From: Gammaproteobacteria bacterium
GTDB lineage: Bacteria > Pseudomonadota > Gammaproteobacteria > HK1
Assembly: GCA_009937425.1 (NCBI GenBank)
Contig: JAACFO010000033.1
Span: 1 to 33,955 of the forward strand
DNA length: 33,955 bases
Direction of reading: 5' to 3'
Position numbers and translations under genes: made by a program. The notes under the pieces are model-generated. The model saw nothing but the letters and a program-made list of their open reading frames with translations, was not told where the DNA came from and ran no database searches. This document shows positions 17,045 to 23,800 of the stretch, piece by piece; position 1 is the stretch's first letter, and each line of letters starts with the position of its first letter.

Positions 17045-18017
17045 GTACACCCTCGTCGAGGCTGTGCGGCTCGCGCTCCAGCACGCCATGGAGCACGACG
17101 AGCGGGTCGTGGTCCTCGGCGAGGACGTGGGCATCGACGGCGGCGTATTCCGCGCTACCGAAGGTCTGTGGCAGCGTTTCGGCGGTGAGCGCGTGCGCGA
17201 CACGCCGCTCTCGGAAACGGCTATTGCGGGGGTGTCGGTGGGCCTGGCGGCCCAGGGTTTTCGTCCCGTCGCCGAGATTCAGTTCATGGGTTTCTTGTAT
17301 CCCGTCATCGATCAGATGGTCAATCATGCTTCCCGGCTGCGTACCCGCACCCGAGGCCGTTTGAGCTGCCCGATGGTGCTTCGGGCGCCCTACGGCGGCG
17401 GGATCCGGGCCCCTGAGCACCATTCCGAAAGCACCGAAGCGATGCTTGCACACATCCCCGGGCTACGGGTCGTGGTGCCCTCCTCGCCTCGCAAGGCCTA
17501 CGGGCTGCTGCTTGCCGCCATCGCCGATCCGGATCCGGTGGTGTTTCTGGAACCGAAACGCATTTACCGCTCGATTAAGGAACCGCTGGAAGACGCCGAC
17601 GAAGCCTTGCCCCTGGATCGCTGCTTCGTCCTGCGTGAAGGTACTGATCTGAGCATCGTCACCTGGGGCGCCATGACCGTCGAGGCCCTGGCGGCGGCCG
17701 AACAGCTGGCTGCCGAAGGTGTGAGCGCGGAGATCATCGACGCAGCGACACTCAAACCCATCGACGTGGACGGCATCGTCGCCTCGGTGGAGAAGACCGG
17801 ACGTTGCGTGATCGTCCACGAGGCTGCGAAGGCCTGCGGCGTCGGCGCCGAGATCGCCGCCAGCATCATGGAGCGGGCATTTCTGTCGCTGCTGGCGCCC
17901 GTTGAGCGCGTGACCGGATACGACACAGTGATGCCACTGCCACGTCTCGAATCCCACTACCTGCCCGACACGCCGCGCATCGTCGATGCGGCGCGCCGCG
18001 CTCTGAGCTACTCATGA
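17037..18017 (+). CDS. pdhB: 2-oxoacid dehydrogenase E1 beta subunit
   Basis: Partner subunit of E1, 326 residues from ATG 17037, which overlaps the E1alpha stop in ATGACTGA and has GGAACGGGA ahead of it; an upstream ATG at 17022 is less likely. Seen: VVVLGEDVGIDGGVFRATEGL (ThDP-facing strand, about 22-42), ETAIAGVSVGLAAQGFRPVAEIQFMGF, the APYGGGIRAPEHHSES loop and a C-terminal transketolase domain with GRCVIVHEA. Translational coupling on both sides (eight-base overlap before, ATGA after) shows strict co-expression with E1alpha and E2. Confidence 0.92.
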   Translation: MTEYTLVEAVRLALQHAMEHDERVVVLGEDVGIDGGVFRATEGLWQRFGGERVRDTPLSETAIAGVSVGLAAQGFRPVAEIQFMGFLYPVIDQMVNHASRLRTRTRGRLSCPMVLRAPYGGGIRAPEHHSESTEAMLAHIPGLRVVVPSSPRKAYGLLLAAIADPDPVVFLEPKRIYRSIKEPLEDADEALPLDRCFVLREGTDLSIVTWGAMTVEALAAAEQLAAEGVSAEIIDAATLKPIDVDGIVASVEKTGRCVIVHEAAKACGVGAEIAASIMERAFLSLLAPVERVTGYDTVMPLPRLESHYLPDTPRIVDAARRALSYS

Positions 18018-19108
18018 AAGATTTCTGCCTCCCGGACCTGGGCGAAGGCCTCGATGAGGCGGAGATTGTCTCATGGCACGCCGGCGTTGGTGATCACGTG
18101 GTCGCGGATCAACCACTGGTGAGCGTTGAAACCGCCAAGGCCATCGTGGAGATACCTTCCCCCTACTCCGGTCATATTGCGAAACGCTTCGGCGAGCCGG
18201 GGGACGTCCTCAAAGTCGGTGATCCGCTGGTGGCGTTCGAGGACGGAAAGCGGCAGGACGCAGCCACCGTGGTGGGCCAGCTTCCAGCCTCCCCGCCCGA
18301 CGAAACGCAGCCACCGACGGAAGCAATCACCGAAAACACGCCAATCCGTGCAGCGCCGGCTGTACGCCGGCGGGCGCGCGAGCTGGCAATCGATCTCGCG
18401 GAGATCACGCCCAGCGGCGCCCATGGCGAGGTCACCCTTCACGATCTCGAAGCGGGAGTAGCCGGCCCCGCGCAATCGGGAACCATGCGAGTACTTCGCG
18501 GACCGCGCCGGACAATGGCACGCAACATGGCGCGCGCCCGCGACCAGGTGGTGCCGGCAACGCTGTACGACGATGCGAACGTCGAGCACTGGACGAGGGA
18601 CGCCGATCCCACTGTTCGCCTGGCGCGGGCCATCGCCACAGCGTGCAGCAGCGAGCCAATACTCAATGCATGGCTCGACCAGGACTCGGAGCGGTTGCAG
18701 ATCCACGATCATGTCGACCTCGGCATTGCAATCGATTCCGAGCAGGGTCTCTTCGTGGCGGTGCTGCGCGGTGTCGGTAATCGCACAGACGACGATCTGA
18801 AAGCCGGGCTGCAACAACTCGAGGCCGACGTGAAAGCACGCAGCATTCCACCGAGCGAGCTGTTGGGTGCGACCATCACACTTTCGAATTTCGGCACCCT
18901 GGGCGGCCGACACGCGGCCCTGGTCATCGTACCGCCGCAGGTTGCCATTCTCGGTGCCGGACGCATGGCACCCCGAGCCGTGGTCGCCGATGGCGAGATT
19001 GCCGCATGCCGGGTGATGCCGCTGTCCCTCACTTTCGACCACCGCGCCGTCACCGGCGGTGAGGCGGCGCGATTTCTCGCCGCCGTGAAGAATGCGCTGG
19101 AATCGTGA
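18014..19108 (+). CDS. pdhC: Dihydrolipoyl acyltransferase E2 with a single lipoyl domain and variant active site
   Basis: Core of the dehydrogenase complex: moves the acyl group from lipoate to CoA. It has 364 residues. Seen: a lipoyl domain (1-78) with Lys42 in ETAKAIVEI, where Ala replaces the usual Asp before Lys; a Pro/Thr-rich linker; a peripheral-subunit-binding domain (about 111-146); and the catalytic domain with FDHRAVTGG. His343 is present, but the Asp of the DHRxxDG motif, implicated in CoA activation, is Thr347. The start ATG overlaps the E1beta stop (ATGA). The protein is short for an E2, with one lipoyl domain. The variant may be a natural subfamily rather than a defect. Confidence 0.9.
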   Translation: MKDFCLPDLGEGLDEAEIVSWHAGVGDHVVADQPLVSVETAKAIVEIPSPYSGHIAKRFGEPGDVLKVGDPLVAFEDGKRQDAATVVGQLPASPPDETQPPTEAITENTPIRAAPAVRRRARELAIDLAEITPSGAHGEVTLHDLEAGVAGPAQSGTMRVLRGPRRTMARNMARARDQVVPATLYDDANVEHWTRDADPTVRLARAIATACSSEPILNAWLDQDSERLQIHDHVDLGIAIDSEQGLFVAVLRGVGNRTDDDLKAGLQQLEADVKARSIPPSELLGATITLSNFGTLGGRHAALVIVPPQVAILGAGRMAPRAVVADGEIAACRVMPLSLTFDHRAVTGGEAARFLAAVKNALES

Positions 19109-19147
19109 GTGACTTGCGGTCTGCAAGCACTAAAAGAGGTAGCGAAA

Positions 19148-20251
19148 ATGAATGACGACATGTGGCGGTTTGCCGATGATCTCGGGCCGGAGAAGATCGT
19201 TTATCTTCACGATCCGGCGACCGGACTTCGCGCCATCGTCGTAGTTGACAACGTCGCCTGCGGTCCCTCCATTGGCGGCGCCCGCATGGAGCCTGACGTG
19301 TCCGTTGACGAGTGTTTCCGGCTCGCTCGGGCGATGACATTCAAAAACGCCGCCGCCGGAATTCCACACGGCGGCGGTAAGTCGGTAATTTTTGCTGATC
19401 CGAAAATGGCCATCGGCGAAAAGGAACGGTTGGTACGCAGCTTCGCGCGCGCAATCGGAGATATTCGTGACTACATCGTTGGGCCGGACATGGGTACCGA
19501 CGAGACTTGCATGGCGTGGTGCCACGACGAGATCGGCCGGTCGGTGGGGCTTCCGCCGGAACTCGGCGGCATACCACTGGACGAGATCGGGGCCACTGGA
19601 TTCGGGCTCTGCGTCTGTGCGCAAGCCGCGCAGGGCTTCTGTGACGTGAATTTGGACGGCGCCCGGACCGTAGTTCAAGGTTTCGGGTCGGTTGGCCGTC
19701 ACGCCGCACGATTTTTCTCTGAAAAGGGCGCACGATTGGTGGCCGCCGCCGATTCGCGCGGTGGGGTGGTTGCCGAGAACGGTCTCGACGTGGATGCCCT
19801 GATCGAACACAAGGCCACGGGAGCGAGTGTCTCCGAGTTTGCGGGCGGTAAAGCGATTACCGGGGACGCGCTTCTCGACGTTGCCTGTGACATCTTCGTT
19901 CCCGCCGCACGCCCCGACGTCATTCGCGCGGACAATGTGCAACGGCTGAGCGCGCGACTGATTCTATCCGGCGCCAATATTGGGGTGACCTATGAGGCCG
20001 AGCGCGCGTTGCACGATCGGGGCGTGCTCGTGGTGCCGGATTTCATCGCCAACGCGGGGGGCGTCATCTGCGCGTCGGTGGAATACCACGGCGGCACGGA
20101 GACGCAGGCCTTTGCTGCCATCGAGGAAAAGATAGGCGCCAATACCATCGCCGTGCTGGCCGGGGCCGCAGAAAACGGAGAACCACCCCGTGTCGCAGCA
20201 CAATCCATGGCCGAGCGGCGGGTTCGCCGCGCCATGGCCCTGCGGCGCTAA
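19148..20251 (+). CDS. Glu/Leu/Phe/Val dehydrogenase
   Basis: NAD(P)-dependent oxidative deaminase, 367 residues. The ATG at 19148 is chosen because AGAGGT lies seven bases before it; an in-frame GTG at 19109 directly after the E2 stop is weaker. Seen: GIPHGGGKSVI with the catalytic Lys (about 80), GPDMGTDE with the catalytic Asp (about 118), and a Rossmann motif QGFGSVGRHAARFF (about 182). The length fits leucine-dehydrogenase-like rather than 450-residue glutamate dehydrogenases. If it deaminates leucine, valine or isoleucine, the products would be 2-oxoacids for the upstream E1/E2 complex. It is the last gene of the operon and ends five bases from the convergent protease gene. Confidence 0.9.
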   Translation: MNDDMWRFADDLGPEKIVYLHDPATGLRAIVVVDNVACGPSIGGARMEPDVSVDECFRLARAMTFKNAAAGIPHGGGKSVIFADPKMAIGEKERLVRSFARAIGDIRDYIVGPDMGTDETCMAWCHDEIGRSVGLPPELGGIPLDEIGATGFGLCVCAQAAQGFCDVNLDGARTVVQGFGSVGRHAARFFSEKGARLVAAADSRGGVVAENGLDVDALIEHKATGASVSEFAGGKAITGDALLDVACDIFVPAARPDVIRADNVQRLSARLILSGANIGVTYEAERALHDRGVLVVPDFIANAGGVICASVEYHGGTETQAFAAIEEKIGANTIAVLAGAAENGEPPRVAAQSMAERRVRRAMALRR

Positions 20252-20255
20252 CGCA

Positions 20256-22067
20256 TCAGTTTTTCCGGACCCGCTCGCAGCGGTAGGCTTCCCATGTTTG
20301 CGCATCGAAGACACCGTCGATCTGCCCGGGATCGCATCCAAGTGCCGCGAGACGGGCCTCTTCGGTGCGCACGTGGGACGCGGCATCCTCGAGCACCCGG
20401 CGCAGATCCCGTGCGCGAATGGCGAGGCCGTAAACGTCGGACTGCAGGATGCCGATGGCCATACCGATGACATCGCCATCGAGGTTCAGTATCGGACCGC
20501 CACTCAAGCCCGGGTTGAGCGCCGTGTCGAGCTCGAGCACGTTCTCGGTGACCCGCCGCACGAAGCCGGTTACCCCCTGAGGCGCCGACACTCCGTCTTC
20601 GAGTCTGGAAAACGGATAGCCCACGGCCAAGGCCTCATCCAGGGGCTCTGCTGCCTCCGCGGCGATGGCCAGAGCGGCGACGGGCTCATGGAATTGCATC
20701 AGCTGAAGCACGGCGACATCATCCGACCCGGAAACAGGAACCGGTATCGACACGGTACCCACCGGGGCCTCGACCCATTCTTCGGTGAACTCGATGGGTG
20801 GGGAGTAAAGATGACGCACCGCCCGGTCCTCGGAACGGCTGCTCCATGCCGTGTGCGGATTGAAGCGGCTTGCTCCCGACGCATCCTCGCCCTCCAGGAC
20901 CTGTTCGTCGGCGGTCCAGATGCTCCAATCCACCGTGTCCTCTCGAATGCTGACGAGCCCAAGGCTCACGAGCACCTGCAGCTCCCGATCGTAGTGCCAC
21001 GGAAACAGCACGTGCCGGGCAGCCATGGCGAGACCGCCGTCGGAGATGAAAAAGCCGCTACCGAAGGTCTGCTGGACGACCACCTCTCCAGCCCGGGCGA
21101 ACTCCACTTCGACCGTGGTACGGATGAACAGCGCCGCGCCGCGCGCACCCTGGAGCACGCGCTTGAAGCGCGCACCCGCCGGCTCCATAGCCTCGAGCCG
21201 CGCACCCAGCGACTGAATGAGCCGCTCTTCGACGCGCTTGAACTCCTGGTAGGTACCCACCATGCGGTCCTCCAGCTCCTGTCTGAGGGCGGCGACTTCG
21301 GCACGGGTTTCGGCCTGCAGGCGCGCGCGGGCTTCCACGTCACGCTCAGACATGCGCGCGAACTCGGCTCTGGCGCGTTCGGTAAGCGCCGCGAGCTGCA
21401 GATCGAACTCCGTGCGGATGGCGCGCTCGGACACGGACTGCGCCAGCTGGAGCTCGCGGATGCTGGATGCGAACTCACCCTGGGTAGCGACGAGGCGCCG
21501 CTCCACCTCCTGGAGACTGCTGCGCGCGCGCTCGACGTCGGACTCCGCCTCGCGCAGACGCTCTTCAGCGACCTCGAGCTGGGTCTGGGCGCCTTCCAGG
21601 CTGTAGTAGAAATAAACACCGTAGAGGACCCCGGCCATGGCCAGCACCAATACTACGAAGGCGAGATTACGCGGCCGCAGCAGCCAGGGGGGCTTAGGCT
21701 CCACCATGAGGCGGTAGCGGCGCCCGCTGCGTCGATCGAACACTTCCACCCGGCTCCCCGGCCCGATGTCCTGTGTGGGTCCCGTAAGCGCATGGCCGTC
21801 CACGAGAATTTCCACGCGCTCATCGCGCTCGCCGGGCTCGGTGGGTGTCCAGATACGAAACGGGCCGTGGGCCCGCTCGAGATTGCAGATCACTTCGGGC
21901 CCGGATTCGCCGTCCAGGCGCAGCTCGCAATGCTCTCCATAGCCGACTCGCAGCGAGTCGTCGAACTCCAGGCTGCGGCGCGCGGAAGTAAGACCATCCT
22001 CCAGGTCGACGTGAATCGGCCGTCGAACGACTTGCAGCAATTTGCGTGGTAGCAATAATCGAGCCAT
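20256..22067 (-). CDS. Membrane-anchored trypsin-like serine protease with FHA-like and coiled-coil regions
   Basis: A 603-residue multidomain protein from ATG 22067; the open frame runs to 22193 but that extension crosses FNR-type box 4. Order: an FHA-like beta domain (about 20-120, with RVGYGEHCEL and an ILVDG strand), one membrane helix (about 134-155), a long charged coiled coil (about 157-310), then a chymotrypsin/HtrA-like protease. The triad is visible as His in AARHVLF, Asp in DDVAVLQL and Ser in NPGLSGGPIL. The last 40 residues (LAALGCDPGQIDGVFDAQT) resemble half of a peptidoglycan-binding repeat. Predicted topology is FHA in the cytosol with the coiled coil and protease in the periplasm, which suggests phospho-signal-controlled proteolysis. 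The role is inferred; the architecture is seen. Confidence 0.8.
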   Translation of the reverse strand: MARLLLPRKLLQVVRRPIHVDLEDGLTSARRSLEFDDSLRVGYGEHCELRLDGESGPEVICNLERAHGPFRIWTPTEPGERDERVEILVDGHALTGPTQDIGPGSRVEVFDRRSGRRYRLMVEPKPPWLLRPRNLAFVVLVLAMAGVLYGVYFYYSLEGAQTQLEVAEERLREAESDVERARSSLQEVERRLVATQGEFASSIRELQLAQSVSERAIRTEFDLQLAALTERARAEFARMSERDVEARARLQAETRAEVAALRQELEDRMVGTYQEFKRVEERLIQSLGARLEAMEPAGARFKRVLQGARGAALFIRTTVEVEFARAGEVVVQQTFGSGFFISDGGLAMAARHVLFPWHYDRELQVLVSLGLVSIREDTVDWSIWTADEQVLEGEDASGASRFNPHTAWSSRSEDRAVRHLYSPPIEFTEEWVEAPVGTVSIPVPVSGSDDVAVLQLMQFHEPVAALAIAAEAAEPLDEALAVGYPFSRLEDGVSAPQGVTGFVRRVTENVLELDTALNPGLSGGPILNLDGDVIGMAIGILQSDVYGLAIRARDLRRVLEDAASHVRTEEARLAALGCDPGQIDGVFDAQTWEAYRCERVRKN

Positions 22068-22100
22068 GACTAAGTTGGCAGGATCCCCTGGTCTGAGTGT

Positions 22101-22114
22101 CTGATCTACGTCAT
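22101..22114. promoter_or_regulatory. FNR-type box 4 (DUF4404 gene)
   Basis: CTGAT-CTAC-GTCAT, core TGATCTACGTCA. A TAAAAC hexamer at 22135-22140 would place the plus-strand start near 22147 and the box at about -40. For the minus-strand protease the same spacing would fall on its start codon, so the plus-strand gene is the likely target. Confidence 0.62.
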
Positions 22115-22191
22115 TTTGGTCGTGGTCGCAGCAGTAAAACATTAGACTCCTCGGCAGTGAGAAGAAACCCGGTAAATATGGGAACCCCACC

Positions 22192-22458
22192 ATGCACGAT
22201 GAAAAGCTACGTCAGTCCCTGAATGAACTGCGCTCGGAGCTCGAGCGACTGGAAGCCGAAGAGGCTCAGGTTCGAGAGCGCCTGGATGCCTTGATCTCCG
22301 GGGTCGAGACGCGCTTGGACAAGCCCGAGGATAGTGCCCAACATCAATCCCTTGTCCAGGACGTCCGTCAATCCATCTCGCAACTCGAAGTGTCACATCC
22401 CAGGACGACCGCGATCCTCAATGAGATCATGGTCACTCTGGGCAATATGGGTATCTGA
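22192..22458 (+). CDS. DUF4404-family small coiled-coil protein
   Basis: An 88-residue, highly charged helical protein: two heptad-rich helices (about 4-50 and 58-80) with Leu and Glu/Arg periodicity, then NEIMVTLGNMGI. This matches the DUF4404 pattern. No enzymatic motif or membrane segment is present. It lies downstream of FNR-type box 4 and 9-10 kb from the USP genes. DUF4404 proteins have no established function. It may be a partner of the neighbouring coiled-coil protease, which is only an inference from position. Confidence 0.8.
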   Translation: MHDEKLRQSLNELRSELERLEAEEAQVRERLDALISGVETRLDKPEDSAQHQSLVQDVRQSISQLEVSHPRTTAILNEIMVTLGNMGI

Positions 22459-22467
22459 CTGACTATC

Positions 22468-22481
22468 TTGATCTCAATCAT
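22468..22481. promoter_or_regulatory. FNR-type box 5 (cytochrome c / host-attachment pair)
   Basis: TTGAT-CTCA-ATCAT, one mismatch from the FNR consensus, ten bases after the DUF4404 stop. At -41.5 it would give a start near 22516, with only a weak -10 (CATGTT, 22504-22509). Confidence 0.65.
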
Positions 22482-22559
22482 GGCGACCGTAACGCCGCTG
22501 CAGCATGTTGTTACGCAGGCTGGAGCATTTCCACGCTTGAACCGAAGAGCTTGCATGTC

Positions 22560-23018
22560 ATGAGGACCTGCACGTGGAGATGGCCGTCACGTTCGACAAG
22601 CGCCCGCGTATTGCTGGCGGCTTTGTTGTCGGCTGCCTCGGTGTTCGTTGTCGCCCGCGAAGAGCCGGTGGACGAAATCGGAAAGCAGGAATTCCTGCGT
22701 TCCTGTGCCGCCTGCCATGGCGAGAGCGCGAGGGGCGATGGGCTGGTGGCCGGGCTGCTGCTGGTGAAACCGCCGGATCTGACCGCGATACGCAAACGTC
22801 ACGATGGCAGATTTCCGGCCTCGTGGGTGTACCGGATCATCGATGGCCGAAACGCGATGCGTCCACACGGAAGCAAGGAGATGCCGATCTGGGGCGACCG
22901 CTACCGAGCGGATGCGCTTCGGGAGCTGCCTTTGCCGTTGAACGTCAGCGCGGACGCGATTGTTCACGGGCGTATTCTATCTCTGGTTTTCTACCTGGAT
23001 CTCATTCAAGAGGACTAA
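22560..23018 (+). CDS. Periplasmic monohaem cytochrome c
   Basis: A 152-residue c-type cytochrome. The ATG at 22560 is chosen, with GAAGAG ten bases upstream; an in-frame TTG at 22551 is less likely. Seen: a basic N-terminus and hydrophobic core (about 16-32) as signal peptide or anchor, haem-binding CAACH near residue 52, and a candidate axial Met in SKEMPIWGDRY (about 107-117). The compact layout resembles small cytochromes that feed terminal oxidases or nitrogen-oxide reductases. It runs directly into the next gene: TAA is followed at once by ATG. FNR-type box 5 upstream suggests low-oxygen expression. Confidence 0.85.
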   Translation: MRTCTWRWPSRSTSARVLLAALLSAASVFVVAREEPVDEIGKQEFLRSCAACHGESARGDGLVAGLLLVKPPDLTAIRKRHDGRFPASWVYRIIDGRNAMRPHGSKEMPIWGDRYRADALRELPLPLNVSADAIVHGRILSLVFYLDLIQED

Positions 23019-23459
23019 ATGAAATCAACCTGGATCATCGTAGCGGAAAGCGCTCGGGCAAGAATTTTCACTGTGTCCGGAATCGGCGGGAAGTTCCAAG
23101 AAGTCGCGGATCTCAGCCACCCTGAGTCCCGGTTACACGATAGGGCGCTTTCCAGTGACCTGCCTGGCCGCACATTCGACAGTCGTGGTGATGGCCGCCA
23201 TGCCATGGAACAGGCCACCGACCCGAAGGAGCAGGAGGCTCAGGCGTTCGCCACGGAGATCACCCGGCAGATCGATCGCGGTCAGCGCGAGGGGAATTTC
23301 GATTCGCTGGTGCTCGTGGCACCCCCGAAGTTCCTGGGGCGGCTGCGCTCGGAGCTGAGCAAGTCCGCGCGCAACGCTCTAATCGGTGAACTCGACAAGA
23401 ACCTGGTGGAAACCGACACAAAGACGATCGAGCGCCACGTGTCTGAGCTCTTGCGTTGA
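23019..23459 (+). CDS. Host-attachment-family protein (PF10116 type)
   Basis: A 146-residue cytosolic protein of the family once described as required for attachment to host cells; its fold is related to the eRF1 and Pelota middle domains. Seen: the opening TWIIVAESARARIFTV, then DLSHPESRLHDRAL, LPGRTFDS, and DSLVLVAPPKFLGRLRSEL with a C-terminal NLVETDTKTIERHVSELL, all characteristic. GAGGA precedes the ATG, which abuts the cytochrome stop codon, so the two are one transcript. The real biochemical role of the family is not established. Its place among hibernation and stress genes fits a ribosome- or stress-related role better than attachment. Confidence 0.88.
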   Translation: MKSTWIIVAESARARIFTVSGIGGKFQEVADLSHPESRLHDRALSSDLPGRTFDSRGDGRHAMEQATDPKEQEAQAFATEITRQIDRGQREGNFDSLVLVAPPKFLGRLRSELSKSARNALIGELDKNLVETDTKTIERHVSELLR

Positions 23460-23476
23460 GGATTCAGGCAGCGCCT

Positions 23477-23707
23477 TTACTCGTAGCACGACCCGCTGCG
23501 AACCCAAACACCGTTCTCGCAATGCAACAGCTCGTTTCCGGAACAAACGTAATCCCCGGCCGGATAACGAACACCGTTGAAGTAACACACCTGTACTTCG
23601 CGATCGGCACCTGAAAACTCACCTTCTTCAATTTCGGCATCCATGACGGGTGAATTTTCCAGCTCGGGATCCGGTGCACCTACGTCGGTGACATCAATCT
23701 TTTTCAT
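23477..23707 (-). CDS. Small Cys-containing hypothetical protein
   Basis: A 76-residue protein with an acidic, disordered first half and a compact second half: CYFNGVRYPAGDYVCSGNE, then LHCENGVWVRSGSCYE. Four Cys, two Gly turns and aromatic residues suggest a small disulphide-bonded or metal-binding module reminiscent of DUF1496-like domains. There is no signal peptide, which is odd for a disulphide module. A clear AAGGGG lies about eight bases before the ATG. It is convergent with the host-attachment gene. No function can be given. Confidence 0.62.
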   Translation of the reverse strand: MKKIDVTDVGAPDPELENSPVMDAEIEEGEFSGADREVQVCYFNGVRYPAGDYVCSGNELLHCENGVWVRSGSCYE

Positions 23708-23758
23708 GCCAACACCCCTTCAACGATCGATTGCTGACGCTTTACGAAAGGGTAACTG

Positions 23759-23771
23759 GCTGGAATCCAGC
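23759..23771. repeat. 13-bp palindrome near the ftsH 3' end
   Basis: GCTGGA-A-TCCAGC is a perfect palindrome with one central base, in the gap between the small Cys-containing gene and the ftsH stop codon. It may be an operator for the small gene or an RNA stem. There is no T-run. Confidence 0.35.
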
Positions 23772-23800
23772 TGCCTTGATCTCAGGCAAGGGCGGCACAT

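Noticed and set aside
15947-17203. 418-codon minus-strand frame.
   Set aside because: Shadow of E1alpha and E1beta, which are firmly recognised on the plus strand.
20190-22052. 620-codon plus-strand frame.
   Set aside because: Antisense to the protease gene, whose triad and coiled coil are on the minus strand; this frame has no coherent motif.
22994-23007. TGGATCTCATTCAA inside the cytochrome gene end.
   Set aside because: The TGA core is missing in the left half and it lies in coding sequence.
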